Below, piece by piece: positions 43,642-52,424 of a DNA stretch of 64,000 nucleotides. The position numbers were made by a program, and so were the translations under genes. Source of the stretch: Neorhizobium alkalisoli (GTDB taxonomy: Bacteria; Pseudomonadota; Alphaproteobacteria; Rhizobiales; Rhizobiaceae); NCBI RefSeq assembly GCF_007829835.1, contig NZ_VIWP01000012.1, positions 1-64,000 of the forward strand, given 5' to 3'. Below the pieces are notes generated by a model, which saw only the letters and a list, made by a program, of their open reading frames with translations, was not told where the DNA came from and searched no databases. Within the stretch, counting starts at the first letter, position 1; each line of letters begins with the position of its first letter.

Positions 43642-44464
43642 CCGCAAACGACTTGCTTAGCGATATGCCGATGACATTCTGGTTTCGGCTACCGAGCTCG
43701 GCGGCAATCGGGCTTGCGGCCGCGTCACCCACCAGCCTGTCGAAGCGGTCATAGATGCCGAAGGTCCAGTCGGGTGTGATCTGGTAGGACGCCGAGACTG
43801 TCGCGCCGATCGATTTCAGGCCGCCATCTGCTCCGAAGGCGCGAACCCGGCCGTTGTCGGCGGCCTCTTCCGGGCTGACACCGAAATAACGTTTCATATA
43901 GGCGCCGCTGGCAAACGAGAGACGTGGGCCAATCGAAAACGTCCACTTGTCGTCCGGCTGAATAAACCAGTCGGCGCCGAGATCGGCCACCAGCCCGCTG
44001 CCGTTCGAAAGCGCCTCGCGAAACTCGCCTCTCAGCCTTAGCGTGTCGGGTATAAGCCAGTATTGGGCATAGACGCCGAGATCGACGCTCCAGTCGATCT
44101 TGCGCAATCCCGCCAACCGGCTGTCATCGGCGCTCGATCGGCTGTCGCGAAGGCCGACGACCGGGCCGGCTTCGAAATTTCCGATACTCACCAGGCCATA
44201 GTCAAAATTGTCGTCGGGCGCGCTGTTTTCCGCCTTTTCACCGAAACGACGGATGTCGAAGGAGGGCATTCCGCTAAACGAATTTTTGGATGCGCCTGGG
44301 AACGACGGCCCATATTCGGCGCTTCCGCCAATGGTCACGATCCAGCCCGGATCTGAAACGACCAATTGCCGATCTGCAGCAAGGCTCGAGGCGCTGTCAA
44401 ACAGAGACAAAAACGACGGCAAAGCCAGGATATGCACGCATCTCCGCCGCAAGGACTTGGCCAT
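43631..44464 (-). CDS. MipA/OmpV-family outer-membrane protein
   Basis: The 277-residue protein has a signal peptide and a beta-barrel pattern of alternating residues ending in Phe (SKSFAVRF). Family features include the early VTIGGSAEYGPSFPGA and the PSFDIRRFG stretch. MipA/OmpV members scaffold murein enzymes or serve as porins. The ATG at 44464 is preferred to 44494 because the signal peptide starts there. It is convergent with the seven-gene operon and not evidently tied to it. Confidence 0.85.
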   Translation of the reverse strand: MAKSLRRRCVHILALPSFLSLFDSASSLAADRQLVVSDPGWIVTIGGSAEYGPSFPGASKNSFSGMPSFDIRRFGEKAENSAPDDNFDYGLVSIGNFEAGPVVGLRDSRSSADDSRLAGLRKIDWSVDLGVYAQYWLIPDTLRLRGEFREALSNGSGLVADLGADWFIQPDDKWTFSIGPRLSFASGAYMKRYFGVSPEEAADNGRVRAFGADGGLKSIGATVSASYQITPDWTFGIYDRFDRLVGDAAASPIAAELGSRNQNVIGISLSKSFAVRF

Positions 44465-44713
44465 TCTTGTGCACCCGACTAGGAACAAGGGCATAGTGCT
44501 TCAATCGACCTCTATCATATCGCTGGGCCAGGATGGCTACAAGTCGCGGCTGTTTAAATCGCCAGAGCTGACAGGATTTCCGGTGCTTAGGAGAAAGGCA
44601 CGAAAGTCTCGCCGTCTCTTATACCTGTCTTGCTGGTGGGGAATAATTATCAAGATCCGCTTGGCCTAGGGCAGTTCGCCCTGCTTTTGCAAGCTTCCAT
44701 GAACCCGTTGCCA

Positions 44714-45691
44714 TCAGTCTTTCGCAATCTCCTCGGTCTTGTCCCATTGCGCATCGATGAACTGAAGCGCCGGCACGATCGAAGTCTTCCAAAGCGACCA
44801 GACATGATCGCCATCGGTGATCCGCAGCTCTGATGGTCGCCCGCCGGCCTGCAGGGTTTCGTGCAGAGCAACAGCACCTCGCCAGAGGAAGAAACTGTCG
44901 TCATCGCCGCATGTGATGAATGTTGCCGGCAGGACTTCGTCTTCCGCAATGCTTTGCGAAACCAGCGTAAAGATGTTCTTCTCGTTGAACAGGCGGGCGT
45001 CGAAGGGCGTGCCAAACGCACCGGAAAAATGATCGCCGGTGGACGGAAGGACCACGCCGCTGGTAATCGTGGACCGGTCAACCTTATGGAAAAAGGCGCT
45101 GTCTTCGATCAGCTTCAGCTCCGCTGGAGACTTGTCGAGATCGGACGAGGGGACATTCTGCCAGATTGCCCCCGAAAGGCTTGCGACGGCGCCATAGAGA
45201 TCCTTGTGCGAATAAGCCAAGTGCAGTGCACCGAAGCCGCCCATGGAAAGGCCTGCAATCGAACGTCCCTCGCGGTCCTTGCGCACGGGAAGGCTGTTTT
45301 CGATCTGATGGCGCAGGTCGCGCGTCAATGCCATCTCGTAGTCGCCCGGACCGCCGACAGCACCGGAATCCACATACCAGCTATTGGTGACACCCGGCAT
45401 GACCACCACCAAAGGCCGAATGGTCTTGTTTTCAATCAGCCGATCGAGTGTTGCCTGAATATCGCCAAGGTCGCGCCAGCTGTTCTCGTTTCCGTCGTGG
45501 CCATGCAGAAGATAAAGTACGGGCCATCCACCCTGGGGGGCATTGCCGTCCGGCTTGTAGATGTTGACGGCGAGCGGGCCATTCAAAGCAGGGCTTTGGA
45601 AGGAGTTATTGCTGATCGATCCGGCATTCGCGAGCCCCGACAAAGATAAAGGCACCACAACAGACAAGACGGCTGCCCAAGATCTTACCAT
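44714..45691 (-). CDS. Secreted esterase D/acetyl-xylan-type alpha/beta hydrolase
   Basis: The 325-residue protein has a signal peptide (cut after LANAG) and an esterase-D-like domain. WPVLYLLHGHDGNENSW gives the oxyanion region, IAGLSMGGFGALHLA the nucleophile Ser, and DGDHVWSLW the catalytic His. Such enzymes cleave simple esters, glycan acetates or feruloyl groups, or transfer mycolyl groups in other phyla. AAAGGAG precedes the ATG at 45691, so the frame back to 45739 was not used. It stands alone beside IS debris. Confidence 0.87.
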   Translation of the reverse strand: MVRSWAAVLSVVVPLSLSGLANAGSISNNSFQSPALNGPLAVNIYKPDGNAPQGGWPVLYLLHGHDGNENSWRDLGDIQATLDRLIENKTIRPLVVVMPGVTNSWYVDSGAVGGPGDYEMALTRDLRHQIENSLPVRKDREGRSIAGLSMGGFGALHLAYSHKDLYGAVASLSGAIWQNVPSSDLDKSPAELKLIEDSAFFHKVDRSTITSGVVLPSTGDHFSGAFGTPFDARLFNEKNIFTLVSQSIAEDEVLPATFITCGDDDSFFLWRGAVALHETLQAGGRPSELRITDGDHVWSLWKTSIVPALQFIDAQWDKTEEIAKD

Positions 45692-45860
45692 AGTGTCGAC
45701 TCCTTTGATCGTTGGTTTTGGAACGCTCTTTTCCGACACTCGTTCCCTATAGCCGGCTGCTATGAGACGTCTGCGATGACACTGCGGCGAGGCTGATTTT
45801 TCTAGGCGGAGTTCATCTCATTGATGGTGTGTGATTCAATCTTCCTGAAAGGAGATTGCC

Positions 45861-45953
45861 ATGCGTCGTCACGAATTGAGCGACGAGGAATGGGCTGTCA
45901 TTGCACCTCTTTTGCCGAACAATAGCCGTGGAATTGAACGTGTCGATTTCTGA
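45861..45953 (+). pseudogene. IS5-family transposase N-terminal fragment
   Basis: Thirty residues read MRRHELSDEEWAVIAPLLP and match the N-terminus of IS5-type transposases (IS1031-like or similar), with a good AAAGGAG site before the ATG. The gene is cut at about 45950 by the left end of an IS3 element, and its own 3' part is not found in the window. The stop at 45951-45953 comes from the inserted element. Confidence 0.75.
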
Positions 45954-46003
45954 ACCGCACCGGGTTTGCCGGGGGCTCCAACTTCTGAGAGAGTGGAGCC
46001 GAT

Positions 46004-46330
46004 ATGAGCAAGACAACGAACAAGTTTTCACCTGAAGTGCGCCAACGCGCCATCCGTATGGTGCTGGATCACGAGGCAGAACACCCGTCGCGGTGGGCAG
46101 CCGTTTCATCTATTGCGGGCAAAATTGGCTGCTCACCGGCCACGCTGCATGAATGGGTGAAGAAGACCGAGGTCGATGGCGGCAAACGAGCAGGCTTGCC
46201 GAGCGACGCGGCCGAGAAGATGAAAGCTCTGGAGCGGGAGAACCGCGAGCTTCGTCAGGCCAACGAGATTTTGCGCAAAGCCTCGGCCTATTTCGCGATG
46301 GCGGAGCTCGACCGCCCCTTCAAACGATGA
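46004..46330 (+). CDS. IS3 transposase orfA
   Basis: The 108-residue protein has the helix-turn-helix EVRQRAIRMVLDHEAEH and SPATLHEWVKK and a leucine-zipper ending in ENRELRQANEILRKASAYF. It binds the element ends and normally fuses with orfB by frameshifting. This copy is full length. Its TGA overlaps the orfB ATG (46327) by ATGA. No active transposition is expected because the element lacks its right end and a complete orfB. Confidence 0.9.
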   Translation: MSKTTNKFSPEVRQRAIRMVLDHEAEHPSRWAAVSSIAGKIGCSPATLHEWVKKTEVDGGKRAGLPSDAAEKMKALERENRELRQANEILRKASAYFAMAELDRPFKR

Positions 46331-47070
46331 TCTCGTTCATTGACGAACACCGTGGCATGTTCGGGGTCGAGCCGATCTGCAGGCTTTTGCCGATTTCCCC
46401 ATCAACCTACTACGAGAACGTCACCAAGCGCTTGGATGTGGACCGCCTGTCGGTTCGCGCCTGCAGCGATATCGCTATGAAGATCGAGATACGCCGGGTG
46501 TTCAATGAGAACTTCCAGGTCTACGGCGTGCGTAAAATCTGGCGGCAGTTGCAACGAGAAGGCTACGACATCGCCCGCTGCACGGTCGCTCGCCTTACGA
46601 GGTCGATGAGCCTGCAGGGGATTATTCGAGGAAAGCCGGTCCGCACGACATTCTCGGACAAGGCAGCCCCGAGCCCGCTTGACCGGGTAAACCGCCAGTT
46701 CAAAGCCCCAGCACCAAACAGGCTGTGGGTTTCGGACTTCACCTATGTCGCGACCTGGCAGGGTTTCGTCTACGTAGCCTTTGTGATCGACGTCTTTGCC
46801 CGGCGCATCGTTGGCTGGCGAGCGAGCCGGACGGCATATGCGAGCTTTGTCCTCGATGCCCTCGCCGAAACGATCAACGGTCTCTACAAGGCCGAGGTCA
46901 TTCATCGGCGCGGACCATGGAGGAACTTCGAAGCGGTGGAGTTCGCCACTTTGGAATGGGTCGACTGGTTCAACCACCGACGATTTCTGGAGCCAATTGG
47001 AAACATACCGCCAGCCGAAGCTGAAGAACGCTACTACGCCATGCTGGACGAACCAGCCATGGCCGCATAA
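46327..47070 (+). pseudogene. IS3 transposase orfB, internally deleted (DDE incomplete)
   Basis: The 247-residue frame keeps the HTH_21 region, the first catalytic Asp in WVSDFTYVATW and, directly after FVLDAL, the third-residue block AETINGLYKAEVI with its Glu. The segment that should lie between, including the HSDRGSQY block with the second Asp, is missing (about 40 residues). The joint lies at 46852-46868 in GATGCCCTCG-type sequence, fitting a deletion between short direct repeats. The reading frame survives, so a stable but inactive protein is possible. Confidence 0.82.
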
Positions 47071-47090
47071 CTCAAACCAAATGGCCTCTG

Positions 47091-47840
47091 ATGCTGGCCA
47101 TGTTGAAGAGTGGGATCAATCGCTATTGGGGCGTGCTGCTCATCCTCCTGCTTTGGCAGGCCTGGGTCACGATCGGCCAGCTCAATGCAATCGTCCTGCC
47201 CCAGCCCGTCAACGTGTTGGTCGATCTGGTAATCGATCCCCGCATCCATACCGCGAACGGCATCCAGACCCTGGCGCTCGCCATCGCCGGCCTGCTGCTC
47301 GGCATGACCTTCGACAGTCTGCTGGCGATCCTGTGCTGGTTTTCGCGGCTTGCTACCGGAATGCTGGTGCCGTTGGCGATGATCTTTTCCTCCGCGCCAA
47401 TCGTGGCCCTGATCCCGATCATCGCGCGGCTGCTCGGTTACGACATCAAGACGGTGCTGGCGATCGTCGTCATCGTGTCCTTCTTTCCGGCTTTCGTCTT
47501 TACCTCATCCGGAATGCGTGCACTGCCGCCGGGTGCGCCGGATCTGTTTGAGGTTCTCGGAGCCTCGCGCCGGATGCGTTTTCGCCATCTTGTCCTGCCG
47601 GCCGCCGTGCCGAATTGGATGATTGCGCTACGGCTTGCCGTCTCCTCCGCCGTTCTGTCGGCGATGTTGGCGGAGTATTTTATGGGCCAAAGCGGCTTGG
47701 GTTACCTGTTCCGGCAAGCTGCCGGCGATTTCGACATGGAACGCGCCTTCGGCACATCGGTGATCGCCACCGTTGTTTCGGTCGTGACCTTCACCCTGTC
47801 GCAGCGAGCCGAGCGGGCGGTTAACACGCGCTGGCGGTAG
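47091..47840 (+). CDS. Orphan ABC transporter permease (SsuC/TauC-like)
   Basis: The 249-residue protein has about six spans and the EAA loop FEVLGASRRMRFRHLVLPAAVP near residue 145, typical of nitrate/sulfonate/taurine importers. Normal ABC permeases of this kind sit with an ATPase and a substrate-binding protein; none is present here. The IS remnant ends at the gene's first base and no good ribosome site precedes the ATG, so the rest of the operon was probably lost in the deletion that removed the IS right end. Confidence 0.85.
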   Translation: MLAMLKSGINRYWGVLLILLLWQAWVTIGQLNAIVLPQPVNVLVDLVIDPRIHTANGIQTLALAIAGLLLGMTFDSLLAILCWFSRLATGMLVPLAMIFSSAPIVALIPIIARLLGYDIKTVLAIVVIVSFFPAFVFTSSGMRALPPGAPDLFEVLGASRRMRFRHLVLPAAVPNWMIALRLAVSSAVLSAMLAEYFMGQSGLGYLFRQAAGDFDMERAFGTSVIATVVSVVTFTLSQRAERAVNTRWR

Positions 47841-48009
47841 GGCAAAGCGTCCGCTTATGCACGGCTGATTGACGGTCGTACTGGCGCAATAAAGACTGTC
47901 ATTTTATCCAATATGTCCGATCGGTTAACGGATTGAATTTAGCAATAGCGGTGACGAATGGCATGGGCGAAACTGCATTTGCAGGACTGCCTGCTCACAA
48001 GGATCCGCT

Positions 48010-49446
48010 ATGCTCCTGCGATCAACTCTGATCTACGCCCCTGCCATTATCTTTACGCGCATATCCGCTCTGCTTCTCGTCATCTTCGCCACCCGGATGA
48101 TCGATCAGACGGAGTACGGCCTCCTGACCCTGGTTGTCGCGGTAGGAGAGATGATCGACGTAGCTGTGACAGATTGGATGCGCATTTCCCTGCTCAGGCT
48201 CGGTGGCAAGGGCGACGTTACGCGGGGTAGCCTGGCGCGTGCAGCCAGCATTCTCTTTGGAACATCGGCTCTGGCGCTAGTTGTCGCCATCCCTGCTTCA
48301 ATCATTGTCGTGCCACAACGGTGGATGGAATTTCTACTGGCGGTGGCAGCCTATCTCGTGGCCGGTGCAGTTGCGCGTTTCGGTTTGATTGTGCTGCAGA
48401 TGCAGCAGCGTCACACGGCTTACGTTACCCTTGAATTCCTGAGGGCTGCGTTTCAACTGGTGATGCCAGTTCTGATCTTGATGGCCGGGCACGAAACCTT
48501 CTTGGCCGTTTCCCTCGCGTCGAGCACCGGTACCCTGCTGGCTGCGGTTGTTACCGGCATTGTGGCGGCCCGACGTGTCGTTGCTGGACCATCCGTCTTT
48601 ACGCATTATGAGTTTTTTGCAATCGGCCTTCCAGTCGTTGCGGTTGCACTGGTAAGCCTTGGCCTCACCAATGGCGAGCGCGTCATTCTCAACGAATTTC
48701 ATGGCGCAGCCTCTGTCGCAATCTTCGCAGCCGTTTACGCACTTGCCCGACAGCCAATCGCGCTGATCGCAAATGCGGTCAATACAGCGTCATTTCCCGA
48801 GGCAGTCTCACGCTTCGACCACCAAGGTCCACTGGCCGCCGGTCACTTCATTGCGCAAACCATGGCACTGATCATTTCGCTCAGCCTGCCCGCCGCGGCA
48901 CTTCTGGTTGCCTTGAGTGATGACATCGTCAGGCTCTTTCTTCCCGCCGAATATGCGGGCCCGGAAGTCTTTCTATTTGCGATCATCGCATTTGCGGTCA
49001 TCGCTACAAACCTCAGCGACTATGTCTATGGAGCAATGATTCATGCTCACAAACGACCGCACTTGCTCATCATCAACAAGGCAGTCGGCTCCGTGATTTG
49101 CATTGGATTATCGCTTTTGCTGATACCCTCGATGGCAGAAATAGGTGCGGCTCTCGGCCTTGCGGCTGGCGCCGGCGCCGGCCTGTTCGTCTCGATCATC
49201 ATTAATCAGAAAATGACGCCAATCCCGACGCCTTGGCGCGCCATGTTTTCGGCTATCGTCGTCGCGATCGGCACCGGATATACTGCGGCTCTCATCTCCG
49301 GTTCGATACAAGTAGACTCGCTCTTTATCAAACTCGCCATAGCAAGCATCGCGTCCGGGTTCGTCTTTCTTGCGCTAAACGCAATTATGTACCCAAAGGA
49401 GGCTATGCACCGGATATATACTGTCAAGGAAATGTTTACCTCCTGA
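48010..49446 (+). CDS. Wzx-type polysaccharide flippase
   Basis: The 478-residue protein has about twelve to fourteen spans and the Wzx/MVF pattern, beginning STLIYAPAIIFTRISALLL and with GERVILNEFHGAASVAIFAA in the middle. It would flip a lipid-linked repeat unit across the inner membrane. AAGGATCC precedes the ATG. It starts the polysaccharide locus. A glycosyl-related gene follows after 187 bp of short intergenic DNA. Confidence 0.87.
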   Translation: MLLRSTLIYAPAIIFTRISALLLVIFATRMIDQTEYGLLTLVVAVGEMIDVAVTDWMRISLLRLGGKGDVTRGSLARAASILFGTSALALVVAIPASIIVVPQRWMEFLLAVAAYLVAGAVARFGLIVLQMQQRHTAYVTLEFLRAAFQLVMPVLILMAGHETFLAVSLASSTGTLLAAVVTGIVAARRVVAGPSVFTHYEFFAIGLPVVAVALVSLGLTNGERVILNEFHGAASVAIFAAVYALARQPIALIANAVNTASFPEAVSRFDHQGPLAAGHFIAQTMALIISLSLPAAALLVALSDDIVRLFLPAEYAGPEVFLFAIIAFAVIATNLSDYVYGAMIHAHKRPHLLIINKAVGSVICIGLSLLLIPSMAEIGAALGLAAGAGAGLFVSIIINQKMTPIPTPWRAMFSAIVVAIGTGYTAALISGSIQVDSLFIKLAIASIASGFVFLALNAIMYPKEAMHRIYTVKEMFTS

Positions 49447-49633
49447 CTATATCTCACTTAGTGCGTTATTCGACCGGTATCCGGTTGATGTGCTCAAGCA
49501 TACATCGGGGACATATTTCAAGGTCCAGCTTCCGGTGCCGGTCAGAGGCTTTCTTGATCATGCTGCTGTTTCATCTGCGAAATATAAATTGGATGTCAGA
49601 TCGTTCGCAACGCGTTGAGCCGAGGGACATCTG

Positions 49634-51070
49634 TTGAACATCCTGATCCAATCCTTCGATCGGGATGCCGAGTTCGCCTGCGAAACTGTTGCCCGGCTCA
49701 ATGCCTCAGGGCACGCGGCTTATGTTACCTATGCCCAAGAGACGTCTTTGGGCAGACATCTTCTAAAAATCCTGCTTGCCGTTGAAGAACGCTACCTGCG
49801 TATCACCCGGAACGCAGCTGCCATGCCTCCACCCGAAAACTTTCGTGCCGATCTAATCGTCGATCTGACGGGAGAGAGACGGTCCGAGGACACGGCTGTG
49901 CTGCGGGTCGAGATCAATGGCCATCGCAACATCCTCGACGGACTGGCCAGCGTGAAAACGAAAACTCGCCATGCCACGGTCGTCGCCTGGCTCGATGATT
50001 GGCCGGTCGCACGGGCTTCACCAATGATAAGCCGGCAGACGTTCTTCGTCGTCAATCGCGATGAGCTGTATGTCGGTGTTCAATCGCTGATCATGCACAC
50101 GATTGCCCGACTGGGTGGTGGACCGCTCGATGCGCTTTCCATCGACCGGATGCCAAAGGTTTCAACCTGCTTCATCTGCGCTTATGTCGCACATCTCACA
50201 ACCGCTCTTTGCCGGCGTCTGTTGCAAGTTTTCATTGGACGCCGCCATCGCTGGCCTGCCTGGCAGACCGCGTGGCGATTCATAGAAGGGCCGGGTATTG
50301 CAGAAACACGCCGATTGGACGGTACTCCCTTTTCAGTGTTGCCAGATGACGGTCAGCGCTTCTACGCCGATCCTTTTGTCCTCGAACATCAGGGCGATAC
50401 GTATATCTTTGTCGAAGAGTTCCCTTACGCCACCGGCAAAGGCGTGATCTCGATGAGTAAGGTGGGAAAGGACGGGTGCGCAAGCGTGCCGCGACAGGTG
50501 CTGGAAGAACAGCACCATCTCTCCTATCCCAATGTCTTCAAGGACAAAGGCGAGATCTTCATGGTTCCGGAATCCGGAGCGGCACTTGAAGTGGTGTTGT
50601 ATCGGGCCGAGAGGTTTCCTGATCGGTGGGCTCGTCATGCCTTGTTGATTGCTGGACACAATATAAATGACGCGACGTTTATGCAACGTGATGGGCGTTT
50701 ATGGATGTTTGCGACCGAACGGTTCGGGAAGGGGAGTGAATCCGACACGATGGTTGTTTTCAGCGCTCCAGACCTTCTGGGGCCATGGGCACCGCACAAA
50801 CTCAATCCGATCTTGATTGACAAGGCTGGTTCTAGGCCGGGCGGCCATATCATCGAAGATGATGGGCGTTTCTTTCTTCCGGTGCAAGACGGAAGCGAGG
50901 TTTATGGCGGCGGGCTAGGCTTGCGCGAGATTATCGTGGTCGATGACGACAGTGTCGTGCTGGGACCGGTCGAAGCCATTGGCACCGGCTCCGCCTGGGC
51001 ACGGCGCGGCATTCATACCCTCAACCGCACCGACCACCTTGAGGTCGTCGACACCACCTGGTGTGATTGA
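49634..51070 (+). CDS. GINT-like protein, beta-propeller glycosyltransferase candidate
   Basis: The 478-residue protein has two parts. The N-terminal ~190 residues resemble a formyltransferase-like or Rossmann domain (MNILIQSFDRDAEFACE, LIVDLTGER). The C-terminal part is a five-bladed propeller with repeated FYADPFVLEHQGDTYIFVEE-type blades, as in the glucosamine-inositolphosphoryl-ceramide transferase (GINT1) family. It would handle a sugar-lipid or polysaccharide. The start is a TTG at 49634. The 3' end overlaps the convergent VpsF-like gene by 58 bp. Confidence 0.7.
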   Translation: MNILIQSFDRDAEFACETVARLNASGHAAYVTYAQETSLGRHLLKILLAVEERYLRITRNAAAMPPPENFRADLIVDLTGERRSEDTAVLRVEINGHRNILDGLASVKTKTRHATVVAWLDDWPVARASPMISRQTFFVVNRDELYVGVQSLIMHTIARLGGGPLDALSIDRMPKVSTCFICAYVAHLTTALCRRLLQVFIGRRHRWPAWQTAWRFIEGPGIAETRRLDGTPFSVLPDDGQRFYADPFVLEHQGDTYIFVEEFPYATGKGVISMSKVGKDGCASVPRQVLEEQHHLSYPNVFKDKGEIFMVPESGAALEVVLYRAERFPDRWARHALLIAGHNINDATFMQRDGRLWMFATERFGKGSESDTMVVFSAPDLLGPWAPHKLNPILIDKAGSRPGGHIIEDDGRFFLPVQDGSEVYGGGLGLREIIVVDDDSVVLGPVEAIGTGSAWARRGIHTLNRTDHLEVVDTTWCD

Positions 51071-52329
51071 GAGGTTTTCCTCCCTGCTTTCGCCGGTGAA
51101 ACGGGTAGGAACGAAATGGCTAGCGTCGTCAAGAGGATGACATCCGGGTTCTTCGTCGCGAACCCGTTATTAGACAGGTCGACGGCGATCAGCACGAGCA
51201 TCGCAATCCGCGCTTCTACCGACGCCGCGTTAAAGAGGCGAACGAAGAAAATCATTATGATGATGGCAAACGCGACGGCAGCGGGCAGGCCTAGCGTCAG
51301 AATGATAAAAACAGGCGCGCTTTCAATAAAGTAGATCTGAAGATTTGTCCTGACCAGGAGAAGCAGCGTGTTGGCATCCATGCCAAGCATGATATCGCGC
51401 CAGCTGACATAGTTGAAAATCTGGTAGATCTTGACGCGTGCAAGTGAATTATCGTCCGCAAGGGAGTTATTGAAGCGACCGAGGAAACCTGCAGAAGAGA
51501 GTGTGAAGACAAGCAATGCGCCGCAAATGATTGCGCATAAGACAATTAGCAGCTTGGCCTGCCTTTCACGGCGCAGGGACAATTTTTGCCAGCGTGAAAG
51601 GCAAAGCAGAAGTAGGATTTCCGCGGCCCCGGCCAACGTTGCAAGGCGCGCACCCGACGCAGCCAACCCCACAAAAAGCACCAGAATAAGCATGGCTCTG
51701 AGCCAGAGCGGCCATCGTGTCAGCGCGACAAACCCGATCGTCAGCGCAATATGCGCGCCCAGTGCCAAAGGGTGCCCGGCAAGTCCTGTCGGGCGGAAAA
51801 ATGGCTCATCTTCTGTGAACGGCAGAAGCCGCGTCTGACTGACCAATTCTCCTATTGCGATGATTGCGCTTGTGATCATCAAGATGATGACACATTCGCC
51901 AACAATGCGACGAGCATCCGGCGTCTGCGTCAAAAGGAGAAGCCCGGTCAGGACTGCGACCAGATAGGTGTCAATGATGAAGCCGGTTGCGCTTACGCCG
52001 CTGGTCGCCACGATCAGAAATGTCAAGAAAACCAGCGCACCGCCAATTCTCAGAAGCGATCTGAAAAGCGAAAGATCAGCCGTCGACAGCAAAAATGGCC
52101 GCGAAACCAAAGCCAGAATCAGAACTGAGACGATTGCGTAAGCCGCGAGGTGGAACTTGACAATAAAAGACCCACCCTCGGACGTGTAGCTCACGAAACC
52201 ATCGAGCACTCCGGCAGAAATGAATATGCGCGCGACCACCGCCAAAATCGTCAATATCAGCAGCACAATCCCAAGGGCGTTATGCCGATAGTCTAGGCTT
52301 TGCGCGCCGGTCATACCAACACGGTCCAT
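51013..52329 (-). CDS. VpsF-like polysaccharide polymerase/ligase
   Basis: The 438-residue membrane protein has about eleven spans with a periplasmic loop after the fifth (PFTEDEPFFRPTGLAGHPLALG), as in O-antigen-ligase/Wzy-type and VpsF proteins. It likely joins repeat units of the exported glycan. It is the only gene on the minus strand in this locus and its stop lies inside the convergent GINT-like gene. A GAGG site precedes the ATG. Confidence 0.78.
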   Translation of the reverse strand: MDRVGMTGAQSLDYRHNALGIVLLILTILAVVARIFISAGVLDGFVSYTSEGGSFIVKFHLAAYAIVSVLILALVSRPFLLSTADLSLFRSLLRIGGALVFLTFLIVATSGVSATGFIIDTYLVAVLTGLLLLTQTPDARRIVGECVIILMITSAIIAIGELVSQTRLLPFTEDEPFFRPTGLAGHPLALGAHIALTIGFVALTRWPLWLRAMLILVLFVGLAASGARLATLAGAAEILLLLCLSRWQKLSLRRERQAKLLIVLCAIICGALLVFTLSSAGFLGRFNNSLADDNSLARVKIYQIFNYVSWRDIMLGMDANTLLLLVRTNLQIYFIESAPVFIILTLGLPAAVAFAIIIMIFFVRLFNAASVEARIAMLVLIAVDLSNNGFATKNPDVILLTTLAISFLPVSPAKAGRKTSQSHQVVSTTSRWSVRLRV

Positions 52330-52424
52330 CGAAAACCTCAGTTCGCAATCCGGATGCCATAAAGGCCACGTTAACAGTCGTTCGGATAAAGCTAGACACC
52401 TAAGTAAAATGAGGCGTTAACACC

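Larger units (their letters stand above)
45951..47089 (+). mobile_element. IS3-family element remnant, right end lost
   Basis: The left end reads TGAACCGCACCGGGTTTGCC, the usual terminal sequence of this IS3 subgroup. orfA and an internally deleted orfB follow. Just after the orfB stop the sequence leaves the element near 47089 without the matching right terminal repeat and continues into an ABC permease gene. It sits in an IS5 transposase fragment. It cannot move by itself: one end and a catalytic residue are gone. Confidence 0.8.
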
